This document shows positions 43,496 to 56,000 of a DNA stretch of 64,000 nt, piece by piece. Under the pieces are notes generated by a model. It was not told the origin of the DNA and did no database searches. It worked only from the letters and a program-made list of their open reading frames with translations. The stretch comes from Neofusicoccum parvum (lineage: Eukaryota; Ascomycota; Dothideomycetes; Botryosphaeriales; Botryosphaeriaceae), in contig CP087211.1 in the NCBI GenBank assembly GCA_020912385.1, forward strand, positions 1,302,001-1,366,000. Direction: 5' to 3'. Each line of letters begins with the position of its first letter. The stretch's first letter is position 1. The position numbers were made by a program, and so were the translations under genes.

Positions 43496-45402
43496 TCATT
43501 TGCAGTCCCAGTGTCCGTTGACCCAGTCGGTAATGACGCTCGTAAAGCTCCGTCCTTCCATGTACGCCTGCGTGTCCGTCTCGTTGTACTCCTGGCCCAG
43601 GTATCGCAGCGCCTGCAGGACCCAGGGCTGCACGAATTCGTTGAATACCAGATCCACCTCTTCGGGCTTTTCTTCCTTGGCATTCGTCGAGTTAAAGCCA
43701 AGCTCGGCTTGGATACAGTTCGGGACCTCGTAGAATTTTATGGCCGAATGGACCGTATCGTCGCCGTCTTCTCCAGCATCGTCGATGGTTGTGTACCCTG
43801 GAATGAGATCGGATGACTTGCCGGCCTGGCCAAGCGGGGCTTGCGCTCCTTCCTGGCTGCCAAACTCCGACTTGAGGCTTCGCGAAGAAGCGATGCTCAA
43901 ACGACCGCTCTGCTGCTCGGGAGGTGCGAGCACTGATGCGTCCAAAGTCCGCTGAGAGGCTGCATGAAGCACTTGGCCTTCATTGTTCAGAAGCTTGAGA
44001 ACTTTCTCAGCGTCAGCATACGGCACGTCCTTGACGTACCGGAACCCGCTTGTGAATGGAGAGACGAGGAAAGTGCTGTCTCTCGTGAACGGCCCCTTGA
44101 AAATGTCGAAGCGCATGGCTCCGGTGTTTGTGATCACAAGGGCCTTCTTGTTCTCCGCAATACGAGAAGTATTGCTGAGTTGCTCAGGCAGAACGTGCTC
44201 TTGCAACCAAGTAAAGATGCTGTCGTTAGCTGGGAATGGAGCACGGTTGACCCAGAGGTTCTGTGGCGCACAGCCATGCTCCGTATCAAGCTTGAGCTCC
44301 TTCCGGGCTTTCGCAATAATCTTGGTGACATTCTTTCCTTCAGCAGTGGGGAAGGTGGTCTCGTTCTTGCTGCTGTGGTGGTGGAGCGAGAAGAGGTTGT
44401 TGTCAATATAGCGGCGCCCGAAAGTGAGTCCCGCCGTCTGAGGAGCGAGGGTCTTGGACTTCCCGGTACTCAATCCCTGTATCGACAAGAAGCCGATGGT
44501 CTCCATGTACCGTCCGCTTGCAATTGCAACGGAGTTGGAATCAAATTTCTTGAAATCGCGAACATGCGCATGTCCACCGAAGAACTGGATCGGGATGTCC
44601 CACTGCACGGACCGAATGGCTTTGAAGATATGCAGGTACTCTGGGGTTCGGAGCGCCACGTGACCGATGACCAGGATCAGGTCCACCTCCTTGTCACGGA
44701 TGGCGTCTTGGAACCATTTCTCCTTGACAGTATCCTCAACGGTTTTCACGACCGTGTTGTTGGCATTCCCGGCAAAGTTGAATAGAAAACCAAACGCGAG
44801 CACCCGGATGCCTTGGTTCTTGGTGGTGAACTTCTTGTATCGTTGGGCTAGCGGCTCAAGTTCTCCCGTCTCGGGATTAGTAATGTCCAAGTTGGATGCA
44901 AGGTAGCTCCCGTTGAAATTCGGAACTGTGTAGTAGAATTCGTTCTCCGAAGAATTCTGCTTGTAAAGTTCGTGGTTGCCAGAGCATATGACGTCAATCT
45001 GCTGGTGCTTGAAGATGTCGAACGTGTATTTGCCCTTTGGTTCGGATGCATCATAAAGGCCGTTGCCTTCGACACGATCGCCCGTGTCAACAAGCAAAAG
45101 GTCTACTCCGTCGGCATCCGCGCGATCGCGCATATGCTTGGCAAACGAGATGTAGTCACCCCAGTCAGCCGAATATGACGACCTGCATCGAGCAAGGTCA
45201 GCAGAAAGCCCCGGAGACGGTGCCGAGAGTGTTACTCTTGCAGGTGCCCGCCATGCCAGCCGTGAGTGTCGGTAGTGTGGAGGAAGTTGAGTTGGGCCCA
45301 AGGCAACTCCCGAAGAGGTGCCGCTTTGGGCGAGGGAGCGGAGGGCTGCGCCCCATGTGCGCCGGCCGCCAAAAGCAGCGGTAAAAGAGACCGCGGGATC
45401 AT
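43496..45402 (-). CDS. Secreted calcineurin-like phosphoesterase, 5'-nucleotidase type
   Basis: Two exons, 45402..45236 and 45182..43496, joined across a 53-bp intron (GTAACA to GATGCAG), give 617 aa. A signal peptide (MIPRSLLPLLLAAGAHGA) is present. The dinuclear-metal phosphoesterase motifs are in order: LHTTDTHGWHGGH (Asp45, His47), LLVDTGDRVEGNG (Asp78), CSGNHELYK, VIGHVALR and FFGGHAHVRD. A C-terminal 5'-nucleotidase-like domain follows (LVITNTGAMRFDIFKGPFTRDS, given as LVITNTGAMRFDIF and KGPFTRDS) with an SPFTSGFRYVKDVPY segment. Several N-glycosylation sequons are seen. It probably hydrolyses nucleotides or cyclic nucleotides outside the cell or in the secretory path; the exact substrate is not predictable. 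It diverges from the eL13 gene. Confidence 0.88.
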
Positions 45403-45646
45403 GGTGTGCTCGTAGCAGAGAACCTCTCTGATGGGAGAGATGATGATAAGGAGTTGCTGAGGTGGCTGGCACCTTGATGGTTTGAGCTCGACGCAGGTCA
45501 CGCGGCAGATCGGGACTAGCGCCGGAGCACCGGCGAAACGATGATCCCATTTCGCTTCAACCCGTCCACAGAACTTTCCATTTTTCGAGACTCCGACAGC
45601 GACGACGACAACCGGCTAACCCAGTGCCTGCTCAACAACCGTCAAA
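45403..45646. promoter_or_regulatory. Divergent promoter, phosphoesterase / eL13
   Basis: Only 244 bp separate the two start codons. The eL13 side ends in CCGTCAAAATGG, a good fungal start context. Confidence 0.55.
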
Positions 45647-46582
45647 ATGGTACGTCGCCATGCGTCGAGACCGCTGCTACGATGCGCCCTCCATGCGGCT
45701 CCGCGCGAATTGCTCCTCAGGACGGCAGATTGCTGACATTTTCCGTCACAGGCCATCAAGCACAACCAGCAGATCCCTCACAACCGTAAGAAATTCTTCC
45801 GCACGCCCGCGCCAACGACTCCGCTGACAACCGCCCGCAGACTTCCGCAAGGACTGGCAGCGCTATGTCCGCGTGCACTTCGATCAGGTAATTCCCCTCT
45901 CAGCCGGCTGAGAGCAGAGGCGCCGATCGAACGGACATTTCTCTAATACCCGTCGAATAGGCTGGCAAGAAGAAGAGCAGGCGCAATGCCCGCCAGGCTA
46001 AGGCCGCTGCCATTGCCCCCCGCCCGGTCGACAAGCTGAGGCCCGTCGTCCGTTGCCCGACCACCAAGTACAACCGCCGTGTTCGTGCTGGTCGCGGCTT
46101 CTCCCTCGCTGAGCTGAAGGTATGGATTGGAACAATGGATTGAGGGAGTTTTGTGGAAGCTGACTGGATACAAGGCTGCTGGCATCCCCCGCAAGCTTGC
46201 GCCCACCATCGGTATCTCGGTCGACCCCCGCCGCCAGAACCTGTCCGAGGAGGGCCTGAAGGCCAACGTCGAGCGCCTCCAGGAGTTCCGCAAGCGCCTC
46301 ATCGTCTTCCCCCGCCGCACTGGCACCAAGTCCGCCAAGAAGGGTGACGCCTCTGCTGAGGAGGTCAAGGCCGTCAAGTCTGGCGAGAACGTCAAGTCGG
46401 TCGCCTCCAGCTTCCCCATCGCCAAGGAGGCTGGTGTTACGGAGGGCGCCATCTCCGCCTTCCCCGCCACCGAGAACGCTTTCCGCACTCTCCGTGTCGC
46501 TCGCTCTGACGCCCGCCTGGTCGGTGTCCGCGAGAAGCGCGCCAAGGCTGCCGCCGAGGCCGCCGCCGAGAAGGCCAAATAG
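45647..46582 (+). CDS. RPL13: 60S ribosomal protein eL13
   Basis: Five exons, 45647..45649, 45752..45785, 45841..45887, 45961..46119 and 46175..46582, encode 216 aa; the introns are 102, 55, 73 and 55 bp. The first exon contains only the start codon, with the donor GTACGT directly after ATG. The protein begins [19 protein letters not shown], followed by the basic [39 protein letters not shown] and [20 protein letters not shown] blocks diagnostic of eL13. The Ala/Lys-rich tail ([16 protein letters not shown]) is typical. It is a structural protein of the large ribosomal subunit. The intron-rich 5' end matches other fungal ribosomal-protein genes. Confidence 0.95.
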
Positions 46583-47151
46583 ACGGGTCAAAAAAGTGCT
46601 GGGTTGGCGTTCGTTGCTTGTACCTGAAAATGGATTCGGACGAGCATCATGCCTAATTAACGGTACCAAAATCAAGGAATGGGAATGCTTGGCTTTAAAG
46701 ATACCCCCAACATGAGGACAACCTCTGTTTTACAAGTGAACTGTGCGGGTGCCGTGATGATTTCAGAAAGTAATGTCTTGCATTTGCGACGATCCGATGA
46801 CAGCAGTTTGAAGCATTTAACGGCCTGAAAGGGCCATTTTTCTTTCAATAATCTAACGTCTCAGGCACTATGCAGATTCCGTTTACAGGGGTAGTTTCTA
46901 CAGCCGATGGCTAGTCCGAGGATAACATGGTTTGACCCAAGATCGCACCTAGCTTTGGGGAGTTGAAGCAGTCATCCAGATACAATAGTCACTCAATGTG
47001 TGCGAAACGTATCTGGGTGAATGCTTCAGCTCCCCATGCATGGTAAATTGGGTCTTCATTTTCGACTGTACCTGTCAATCACTTGACTACAGGATTCGCA
47101 TCAGAAACTTAACAAGCAGCTAACATACAAAGCAGAAATCGAACTACGCTC
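46583..47151. other. Intergenic between convergent genes
   Basis: 569 bp between the 3' ends of eL13 and the GMC oxidoreductase. No coding feature is seen. Confidence 0.6.
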
Positions 47152-49171
47152 TCACGCCCACTCCTCGGCAATCATCTTCGCCGCCCTCTCCGCAATTCCA
47201 TACACGGCCGTCTGTATGTGGGCCGACAGCTGCACAGGCATAACGCTCGCATCGACGACCCTCACGTTCGCGGTCCCGTAGACCTTCAGGGCCGGATCGA
47301 CCACGCCGCCTAGCTCCTTCGCCATCATGGCGGCCGTGCCCATGGGGTGGTAGACGGTCGCGGCGGCCACGTCGACGTAGGCCTCCCACTCGGCGTCGCC
47401 GCTACCCAGGGGCACGGCAGCCTCGCCCGGCTCGTACTCGGCGACCCAGAGGTCGCGCAGCGGCGGGGTGTGGGCGACGTCGCGCAGATGGCGGGCCATG
47501 GCGATCAGGGCGGCTTTGTCGTAGGCGGCGCTGAAGTAGCGCGGGTCGATGACGGGCGGGCCGGAGACGTCGGACGCGTTGACGTGCACGGCGCCGCGCG
47601 AGAAAGTGTGCTGCAGGGCGCCGATCAGCGTGAAGAAGCCCTGGCCGTAGAGGGTGGAGTTGCGGGCCGGGTAGCCCTTGGCGCCGGTGAAGCCGTCGGA
47701 GAAGATGATCTCGAAGGAGGGCACGGTGGGGTCGGCGAGGAAGGCGAGCTTGGCGGCGGAGATGGGGTCGGAGGGGTCGGCGGCAGCGGAGGCGAGGGAG
47801 AGCAGCGAGGCAGTGGTGCTGCTGTTGGCGCCGAAGGCATCGGCCCAGGTCATGTAGGCGTAGCCGGAGCCGGTGTAGTCGTAGGCGCCGCCGCGGATGC
47901 CGGCGTGCCAGAGGGCGAGCTGCTCGGCGGCGTAGGTGGCGTTGTAGCGGAGCTTGTCGAAGGAGGTGTACTCGGGCTTGAGCTGGTACGACGTCTGGAT
48001 GCGCATGTGGTCCTGGAACGGTTCGTTAGGTCGCCCGGAGGCTCTTCAGACGGCTGCCCGCGGATTCATCTTCGTACCTGCAGGTTCTCGCCGACGCCGG
48101 GCAGGTCGACGAGCGGCTCGATGCCGGCGGCGGAGAGGATGCTGGCGTTGCCGATGCCCGACGCCTCGAGCAGCGGCGGCGAGAGCAGCGCGCCCGCGCT
48201 GAGGACGACCTCCTTCGCCGCCGTGATGACCGTCCCGTCCGCCAGCGTCACCCCCGTCGCAACAACCCTCCCGTCCGCGTCCCGCTCGTCCGCGAAGTTC
48301 ACCCTCGCCACCGTCGTCTCCGTGCGCACCTCCAGGTTCGCCCCCGCCACGTCCAGATACGCCGCGCTGTAGCTCCGCGAGTAGTCGGTCGCCCGCACGC
48401 TGCTCGGCTGCCGCATCGTCCCCAGCACGCTCCCGTTCAGGCTCTCCACGTTCCGCTCGATGCCCAGCGCCTCCATCGCGGGTATGAACGCCGCCTGCTG
48501 CGCCGGCACTTTCGCGTTCACGACCGTCTGCACCGGCCCGCCGAACGCGACGCCGTCCTCGCCGTAAACCACGCCGCCCTCGGCCGCCTCCTGCTGCGCG
48601 CTCGGCCGCGTGAAGTTCTCGACCGCCAGCATCGCCGCGTACATGCCGTCCCAGCCCCAGCCAGGATCGTCGCCGAACTCCTCCTGCCCCCACACGTCGT
48701 ACTCGGCCACGGTCGCCCGGTTCCAGCACATGAGGTTGAGCGCCGAGCTGCCGCCCAGCACCCGCCCGCGCGTCTGCGCCCACGCCCGCCCGCCGCCCAG
48801 CGGCTGCGCCACCGACGTCAGGTTCCAGTCGTAGGCCCCGCCGATCGTCGTGCCGCGCTTGCCCGCGACGTTGACGCCGTCGGACGCGAAGGCCGCCGGC
48901 CCGGCCTCGAGGACGAGGACGGAGGCTGCCGGCGCGGACGTCGAGAGCCGGGCGGAGAGCGCGAGGCCGGCCGTGCCGCCGCCGATGATGATCTGGTGGG
49001 GGGCGTGAGTGGGAGGGGCGTGGGGAGGAGAGGGATGGGACGTACGAAGTCGTAGCTCGTGGCGTTGGACTGGCGGGGGAGGACGGAGGCGAAGGTGGTG
49101 GGGGAGAGGGCGAGCGAGCAGACGAGGAGGTGGAGGAGGGAGAGCGAGCTCCCGGGCGTGAGGGAGGCCAT
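47152..49171 (-). CDS. Secreted GMC oxidoreductase, aryl-alcohol/choline oxidase-like
   Basis: Three exons, 49171..49046, 48992..48078 and 48012..47152 (introns 53 and 65 bp), give 633 aa. An N-terminal signal peptide (SLLHLLVCSLALSPTTFA) precedes the FAD dinucleotide motif IIIGGGTAGLALSARL (residues 43-58). The GMC signature 1 is GRVLGGSSALNLMCWNRA and signature 2 is GALLSPPLLEASGIG. The catalytic His lies in TVYHPMGTAAMM (about residue 568), with the second active-site His in LSAHIQTAVYGIAER (about 611). Numerous N-glycosylation sites fit secretion. GMC oxidases of this group oxidise alcohols or sugars and reduce O2 to H2O2, which peroxidases use. The substrate is unresolved; a non-oxidase GMC role, as in versicolorin B synthase, is the main alternative. 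Confidence 0.9.
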
Positions 49172-50055
49172 TTCGAGAGGCGCGAGTTCGAAGGAGGAGC
49201 GCGAAAACGGTTCAACCCGCCGTTCTTGCACACCCGCGCCTAACAGCTACATTATAGCTGTTGAGCTTTGCCCGCTCGGCAATTATCCACCCGCCCGCCA
49301 AGCGGGAACACGGTATGCGCTATGTCTAACCCATAGCCAATGCGTGTGCGGAAAAAAAATGTTTGGGGGAAAGGCGGGCGGATTCAGCCGTTGTGGAAAG
49401 GACACGCAGGGACGGCTTGTAAATTAAGACATACCCTGTCGAATGGCCAGCCACGACAGCCTTCCGCATCTCAAAGGATCCGGTGCGGCACTGCTTGCAG
49501 TTTAGTTCCAAGGCCCTACCCCTGCCGCGAGTCAAAACGATCTGGAAGGATTTCTTCTTCCCGGCGAGACTTCATGACACACCACCGCAGAAGCGGGGCT
49601 GTGGAATGCGAGCGGGGCGCCGTTGAATCGGGCGGGTTCCGCATGGGGAGAGTGCTTGGGGGCCGAAAACACGGTAGATGGATGCGGTTGGTTTCCCGAT
49701 TGGTTGACGGCCTCGCTACCCATCCCGCGTACCTGCCGAGATTCCGTTATCTTTCGATGAAAGTACGGTCCAGGGGTATGGTGGAATACGGGATACATGG
49801 AGGTTAAATGGAGGCCGTTGCCCGCTACGCGAGGTCAATGTTCTCGCCGCCAAGGAGATGCGGTATACAACGTGCTCTCGGCTCCCGTGCTGGGATTTGT
49901 TCTATTGGCTACGCAACAATGACTGCGGCGAAGCGCCGGATGCTGTGCAGACGCAAAGCCTGTTGATGTACGGTATATAGAGCCACATCACTTTGCTCGC
50001 AAGCAGCTCAGCAAAGCTATCTGTTCGTGTCTCGTAGCTATCTATGTCCAGATGC
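49172..50055. other. Intergenic, promoter of GMC oxidoreductase
   Basis: 884 bp between the GMC start and the 3' end of the NACHT-ankyrin gene. No recognised feature. Confidence 0.55.
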
Positions 50056-53000
50056 TTAGCTACTTTCTACAGAAATACGGCAGAATTCGTGATTTGGGTG
50101 CAAGACGTCTGCTCCTTCTCGACACATGAAGCAGTAGTCAAGAAAGTTACATTCATAGCAGATGAACCTCGGTCCGATGATGTCCTATAAAGATCAGCGT
50201 GCTTGCTCATTTGAATCTTGTGGGATAGGGCCAACGCACAGTTTCGCAAGAATCGCAGTTGAAGTTGTAGTATTCCTTGCCGGCGGAGACCCCCGATGGT
50301 GGCTCTCGTAGCTCAAGAGTGCAATTTGTCTCGGACAGCAGTTTCGCATTTTGGAAGAACTCAGCCAAAGCCCATGGGGTCCAGTATGTGGGTTTCTTCG
50401 GGAAGTTCGTCTTCACTGCAGTCTCCTGAATACCCGCAGATTTTAGGGTGGCGATCAACAACGGATTACCAGCTCTTGCAGCCCAGTGCAATGGTGTGAA
50501 ACTGGATTCCTGTTGGATCAGTTCAGCAGAACACGGAAGTTGGAGAATCCTTTGGACGAGGTCAACAGATGAGGAGGCCGCTGCATAATGGAGGACAGTG
50601 CGTCCTCTGGGATCTTTTGCTGTTGGGTTGAATCCAGACGAAACCAGAAGGTCGAAGGTAGAGACGTTACCACTCAGCGCTGCCATGTGAAGGGCACTTC
50701 GACCTTCAAAGTCCGGCTTGAAGTAGGAGTTCGGCGGCCGTCTATCAAGGAGGACTTGTAGAATCTCGTTCAACCCTGCACGGGCAGCGTGGTGAAACGG
50801 ACTCCAAGGGCTGCTTGTCATGAGAGCATCAAAATCCGCCACCGAGTCGAGTAACAGCTTGAAACACGCAGTGCTCCCAGAGGCTGTTGCAAAATACAAG
50901 GCATTTCTACCATCGTGGTTTATGACATTTGGATCGGCACCATGCTCCAGAAGCCTCCGGACAGCTTCTTCATGGTTTCTGTCCGCCGCAACGTCCAATG
51001 GCGTCCACTCGTAGTAGTCCTTGGCCGAGACGCTGGCACCACGAGCCAGTAGAACATCCATAACGCCAACATGTCCGTGGTCTGCAGCAATGTGTAAGGG
51101 TTGCCGTCCATCATGCTGTTTTGATGAGATATTGGCTCCGTGGTCCAGAAGGAAGACGATCATCTCTGTCTGCTTCTCTTGCGATGCCTCATGTAGCGGT
51201 GTAAATCCCTGTTTGTACTCGACTTGCACATCCACTCCCATTTTCAGAAGGTACTCTGCAACCCCAATGTAACCACCGCTTGCTGCAGCATGCAACGGCG
51301 ATATTTTGCCCGGAGATTTGAACTCTGCTCCGTGGTTGATGAGAAGTTTGACCATCTCCAACTGGTTTCCCCACGCGGCACCGTGAATTGGCGTATATCC
51401 GCTGGGTAGTTCTGCCGTTAAACTTGCTCCCCTGGCTATCAAGAAGCTGGCAATGTCGATATGGCCGTAATAAGCCGCCACATACAGCGCCGACATTCCG
51501 CTACGGTTATTGCCAATTTCCATATCTGCGCCGTGGTCCATCAAGCATTTGAAAATATCATAATAACCTCTTGTGGTTGCGGTGTGTAAGCTTGTAAGCC
51601 CCTCATTGCATGTGGATGCAAGATTAGCACCACGCTTGAGCAAGTATTCGACGATGTCAAGCTTTTCTGCCTTTACAGCGCAGCACAGAGCATTCTTGTC
51701 GTCTGCGCTTTTGGCCTCGATATCCGCTCCGTGATCCAGAAGGACTTCTGTAATTTGAAGACTTTTGTCAGCAGCGATATGAAGTGGCGTCCATCCTGAA
51801 GACGATGCCGTTGATGTCTTCGCGCCCCGTGAAAGCAAGTAAACGACAGACTCGTAACTTGATACGCTGGTAGCAAAAGATAGTGCGCCCCAACCATCCG
51901 GAGCCTTTTCCTCGATATCAACTCCGTAATCCAACAGAGCCTGGATGACGTTGGTATGCTTGTGGTCCGTCGCAGAGTGAAGTGGCGTAAATCCCGAAGA
52001 ACAGGTTGTCGAAGCGTTGGCTCCGCGAGATAAAAGGTAGACGGTGGCTTCGTACCTTCCTTGGCTTGCTGCCCAGCGCAACGCCGTCCAGCCGGTGGGG
52101 TCTTTCATCTCAATGTCGACTCCATGGTCAAGCAGAGCTTGAATGATTCGGGCGCGATTAACAGACGCAGCTGCATGAAGAGGTGCATATCCGTTGGAGC
52201 AAGCTGTCACCGCATCAGCCCCTCTGGATAAAAGGTATACGACAGCTTCGTAGGCTCCTTCCCTGATGGCCCATCGCAAAACGGTCCAACCGTCAGGATC
52301 TTTCGCATTGACATCGATTCCATGATCTAGCAGAGTCTTGATGGTTTCAACATGATCATATGATGCATGGAGAGGTAAGTATCCTTTAGAGCAAAGCGAC
52401 GTCGCATCTGCTCCATGCTTCAAGAGGCGTGCAACGATGTCGCTGTGCCCTTTCGCAGCTGAGCATCGGAGAGCCGTGCATCCTTCATTGTCTCGCCTCT
52501 CAGTATCGGCTCCATGATTCAGAAGAAGGTCCGCAATATCTGCATGCCCGTTTTGCGCAGCTGCTCTTAGCGCAGTCCATCCATCGTTGGCTTGTGCTGA
52601 TACTTCTGCTCCATGCTTGAGCAGCAGTTCCACAATGCTGACATGTCCGTTCGAAGCTGCTCCTGTCAGAGGATCCCATCCACCTGCGTCTTGTATTGAC
52701 AGATCGGCGCCTTGATCCAGTAGAAAGACGGTAACATCCTGGTGTCCGTTTCGAGCAGAGCAAGCCAGCGGCGTCCAACCACCCAAACTCTTGATGTCAA
52801 GGTCTATCCTGTATTTGAGCAATAGTTTTACCATCTCCAGAAAGTTGTTCTGGGCTGCAACATGCAATAGTCCCAACCCGTCAAGAAACTCGGAACTATC
52901 AGCTCCGTTTTCCAAAAGATAAGCGGCGACATCGACATTTCCTCGAGTAACAGCAAACCGCAAGGGGGTAAAGCCGCTTCCACCCTTTGCATTGACATCT

Positions 53001-56000
53001 GCTCCATGGCCCACCAGAGATCGGACCATTTCCAGGCGGTTCCATTCTGCGGCACTGTGAAGGGGTGTCCATCCTGATTTTTCTGCAATAGCGACGTCTG
53101 CGCCTCGATTCAGAAGGTACTCGGCAACAGCGGAGCGGGACTCTTTGACAGCCAGCCACAATATTGTCTCCCCTTGCTCCGACTTTGCATTCAAGCTTGA
53201 TGGTTCCTGGTCAAGTAGCAATTTGACAGCGTCAAGGTGTCCACTGTTGGTTGCATCGTGGACTGGCAGCCACCCACTCCTGGATGCCACATTTTTGGCT
53301 CCCAGTTTGATGAGATATTCGATAACACTCAACCTCCCATTGGCGGCAGCTTGCATCATTGGCGTGACACCAGTGTCAGTGGTCACGTTCGGGTCAGCTC
53401 CGGCGTCCACGAGCCTTTGGACAATATCAAGGAATCCAGCTCCGGCTGAGAAATGCAGAATTGTCCATCCACCGTCTTTGCGCCCCTTCCAGTTCGCTCC
53501 GATATCCAGGAGATGCTCCGAAATATCGTGGCGGCAGGCAAATGCCGCTGCATGGAATGGGGTGGAGTGCTCATTATCCATTGCCTCAACGTTCGCACCA
53601 TTCTTGAGCAGGAGCTTGACTGCTTCAACTGACGATGCATCATGAAGAACTGTTCGTCCGTTTTTGTCGGTCGCGTTGGAATCTGCTCCATGATCCAGCA
53701 GAATCTGCAGCATTTCGATGTGGCCCTTGGTCGCTGCCATGTGAAGAGGGGTGAAGCCCTGGTACTTCATATGAATTGACTCCTTTGCGCCATTCTCTAG
53801 AAGTATGGAAGCTAAGTTCGAGTGATTGAGCTGGGCGCAAAGGTATAGTGGAGTTGACCCATCATTTCTCGCTAGTGCGGTGGTCTTCCCTGCCCCCTTT
53901 TCAAGGAGCCGGGAGAGTAAGGTAAGATTTCCAATTCGACACGCGGCATACAAGGGCGATGTGTTATCGTTGTCAATAATGGTCGGGTCGGCCCCTTGTT
54001 CAAGTAGGAGCAACGCAATCTGGGTGTGCTTGTAGTCGCAGGCATGGCGTAATGCGGTGGATCCGCTCGAATCAGGAAGGTTGATATTCGTGCCGAAATC
54101 GATCAGGCACGCTACAACGTCCTCGTGGCCATTCATTGCTGCATAGTTCAGTGGTGTGTTCTGTGGAGCAGTATTATCATCTTTTAGCGCTCCGTTCTTC
54201 AACAATCTCTTGACGATGGCTAGATGGCCTTTCGAACAGGCCGTGTGGAGTGGTGTTGCATTGTTGTGTGCTCTGCGACAAACAAGATCCGGCTTCGTGG
54301 AAACCAGCCACTCTGCAGCTTTTACCAGACCTAGATCAAGAGCCATGTTGAGCGGGTTGCCGGGCCTGAATTCTTTTACTCCGTCTTTCAAGTGTGGCTG
54401 GATTCTAGGGTCGTTGTCAATCCTGACGGCTGTCCAACTGTAGAAGATCGAGTTGTCTGCATCCAACAAAACTTTCTGGAGGTCCAGAACCATCTCATCA
54501 TCCTGTTTTGCTTGCAAAGCATGCTTCTCCCAAAACTCGGAGGCGTAGTCCCGGAATGTGCATGGTATCCGACGATCTTCGGGCAAAAGGGCAGGTTGCC
54601 ACACTTCCGGATAACATACGTATTGAAGACACAGTTTCGCTAGCTCGGTATGGTGTTCTTCTAGTTTCGAGGCTTCGGGATCCCCTTCTTCGGCGATGGT
54701 GCATAGCTTGTGGAGCAAGAATTCCTTGACGGATGCGTGCGCGAGGTGTAAGGTCCTGGAACCCGGGGGGTCATCATCGCCAGATGCTCGGACGTCAATG
54801 AGAGACCCACAGAGACCTTTAATCTCGCTCTTGATGTATTCTTCGTTGATTTCATCAGGCCAGTCATCAATGTTGAGGCTGGTGGCATGCAGCGTGACTA
54901 GGAGAGCCTCTGTGATTTCCGTCACAGTCAAAGGGCGGAATGAGAACGCAACCAGTCGCAGCATTGCCAACGTCCGTTCCCTGTCATCATCTGCGCGGCT
55001 CTCAATGTCCCGCCATGTCCTCATGTAGGTGTCCATCAGCGTCCTGGGCATTTTCTCCACAATCTGCCGCAACTGGTTGGTGTTCTTCGTCGGCCGCAGT
55101 TGGTCCAGATTCTGCTGCTTGATCCAGAGGAACATGCCATCGCTCTTCTCTGCCAGCCTTGAAGACAGCTCCTGCTTGACTTCATCGGATTTTCCGCCTA
55201 AGCGGCGGTTTATCTCCGCTGAGGCTAATCGATCAAGGTCAGCCCGGACAAGTTCCTTGGACACCGAACACTCGAATGTGATGATGCCAGGAGCATCCTG
55301 AGAGGGTGAGAGAAGGTCTTCTCGGATGTCGCCCTCATTCCGACTTGTGACCAGTACACTCGTCTTTGTCTGCGTTGCGGCTTCCTTGATTTTCCGGAGA
55401 AACTGAGACTGTCTGCGATACGACTCGTTAAACTCATCGAAGCCGTCAATGACTATCACACATCCGGGGCTTTTGGAGAGCAACCCCGTCCAAATCTTCC
55501 ATACGTCGGTCTGAGATGCAACTGTTCCTCTGCCGATATCACGGGAGTTCATATGTTCCCAAATAGACCCGATGACGGAGGGGGTTCGGCGGATGAGCTG
55601 CCAGATCCAAGTGCGAATGATGTCCTCAAAGTTACTTCCCGCCTGAGCGTACGGAGAACAAAAACAATACAATAACGAGTGGTCCTGGACCAGGGACTGA
55701 GTCTGGTGTTGGATGATGGAGGCACTCAGGACTGTTTTGCCCGATCCGGCAGGTCCGTGTATCCACAACAACTTGGATGGGCCGTTCTCTGGATCGTCTG
55801 ACAGCCAGGATTTGTATGCGGAATGGTTAAAAATCCAATTGCACGTGCCCTCCAGCCGGGCATTTGTGTGTGTGTCGTATTGCTGGTCGATTGGTGGCGC
55901 TTGAAGCCATTCAACAATGTCCCGGCGGCGCTCCTCATCAAGTCTTCGTGTTGCCTCCTCTATTGCTTATCAATAAGACGTAAATACAGCAAGCTTTAGA

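Noticed and set aside
50207..50239. Stop at 50207 as the natural C-terminus of the NACHT-ankyrin protein
   Set aside because: It leaves half a zinc finger; a 55-bp GT-AG intron in phase 0 restores a complete ZZ motif downstream.
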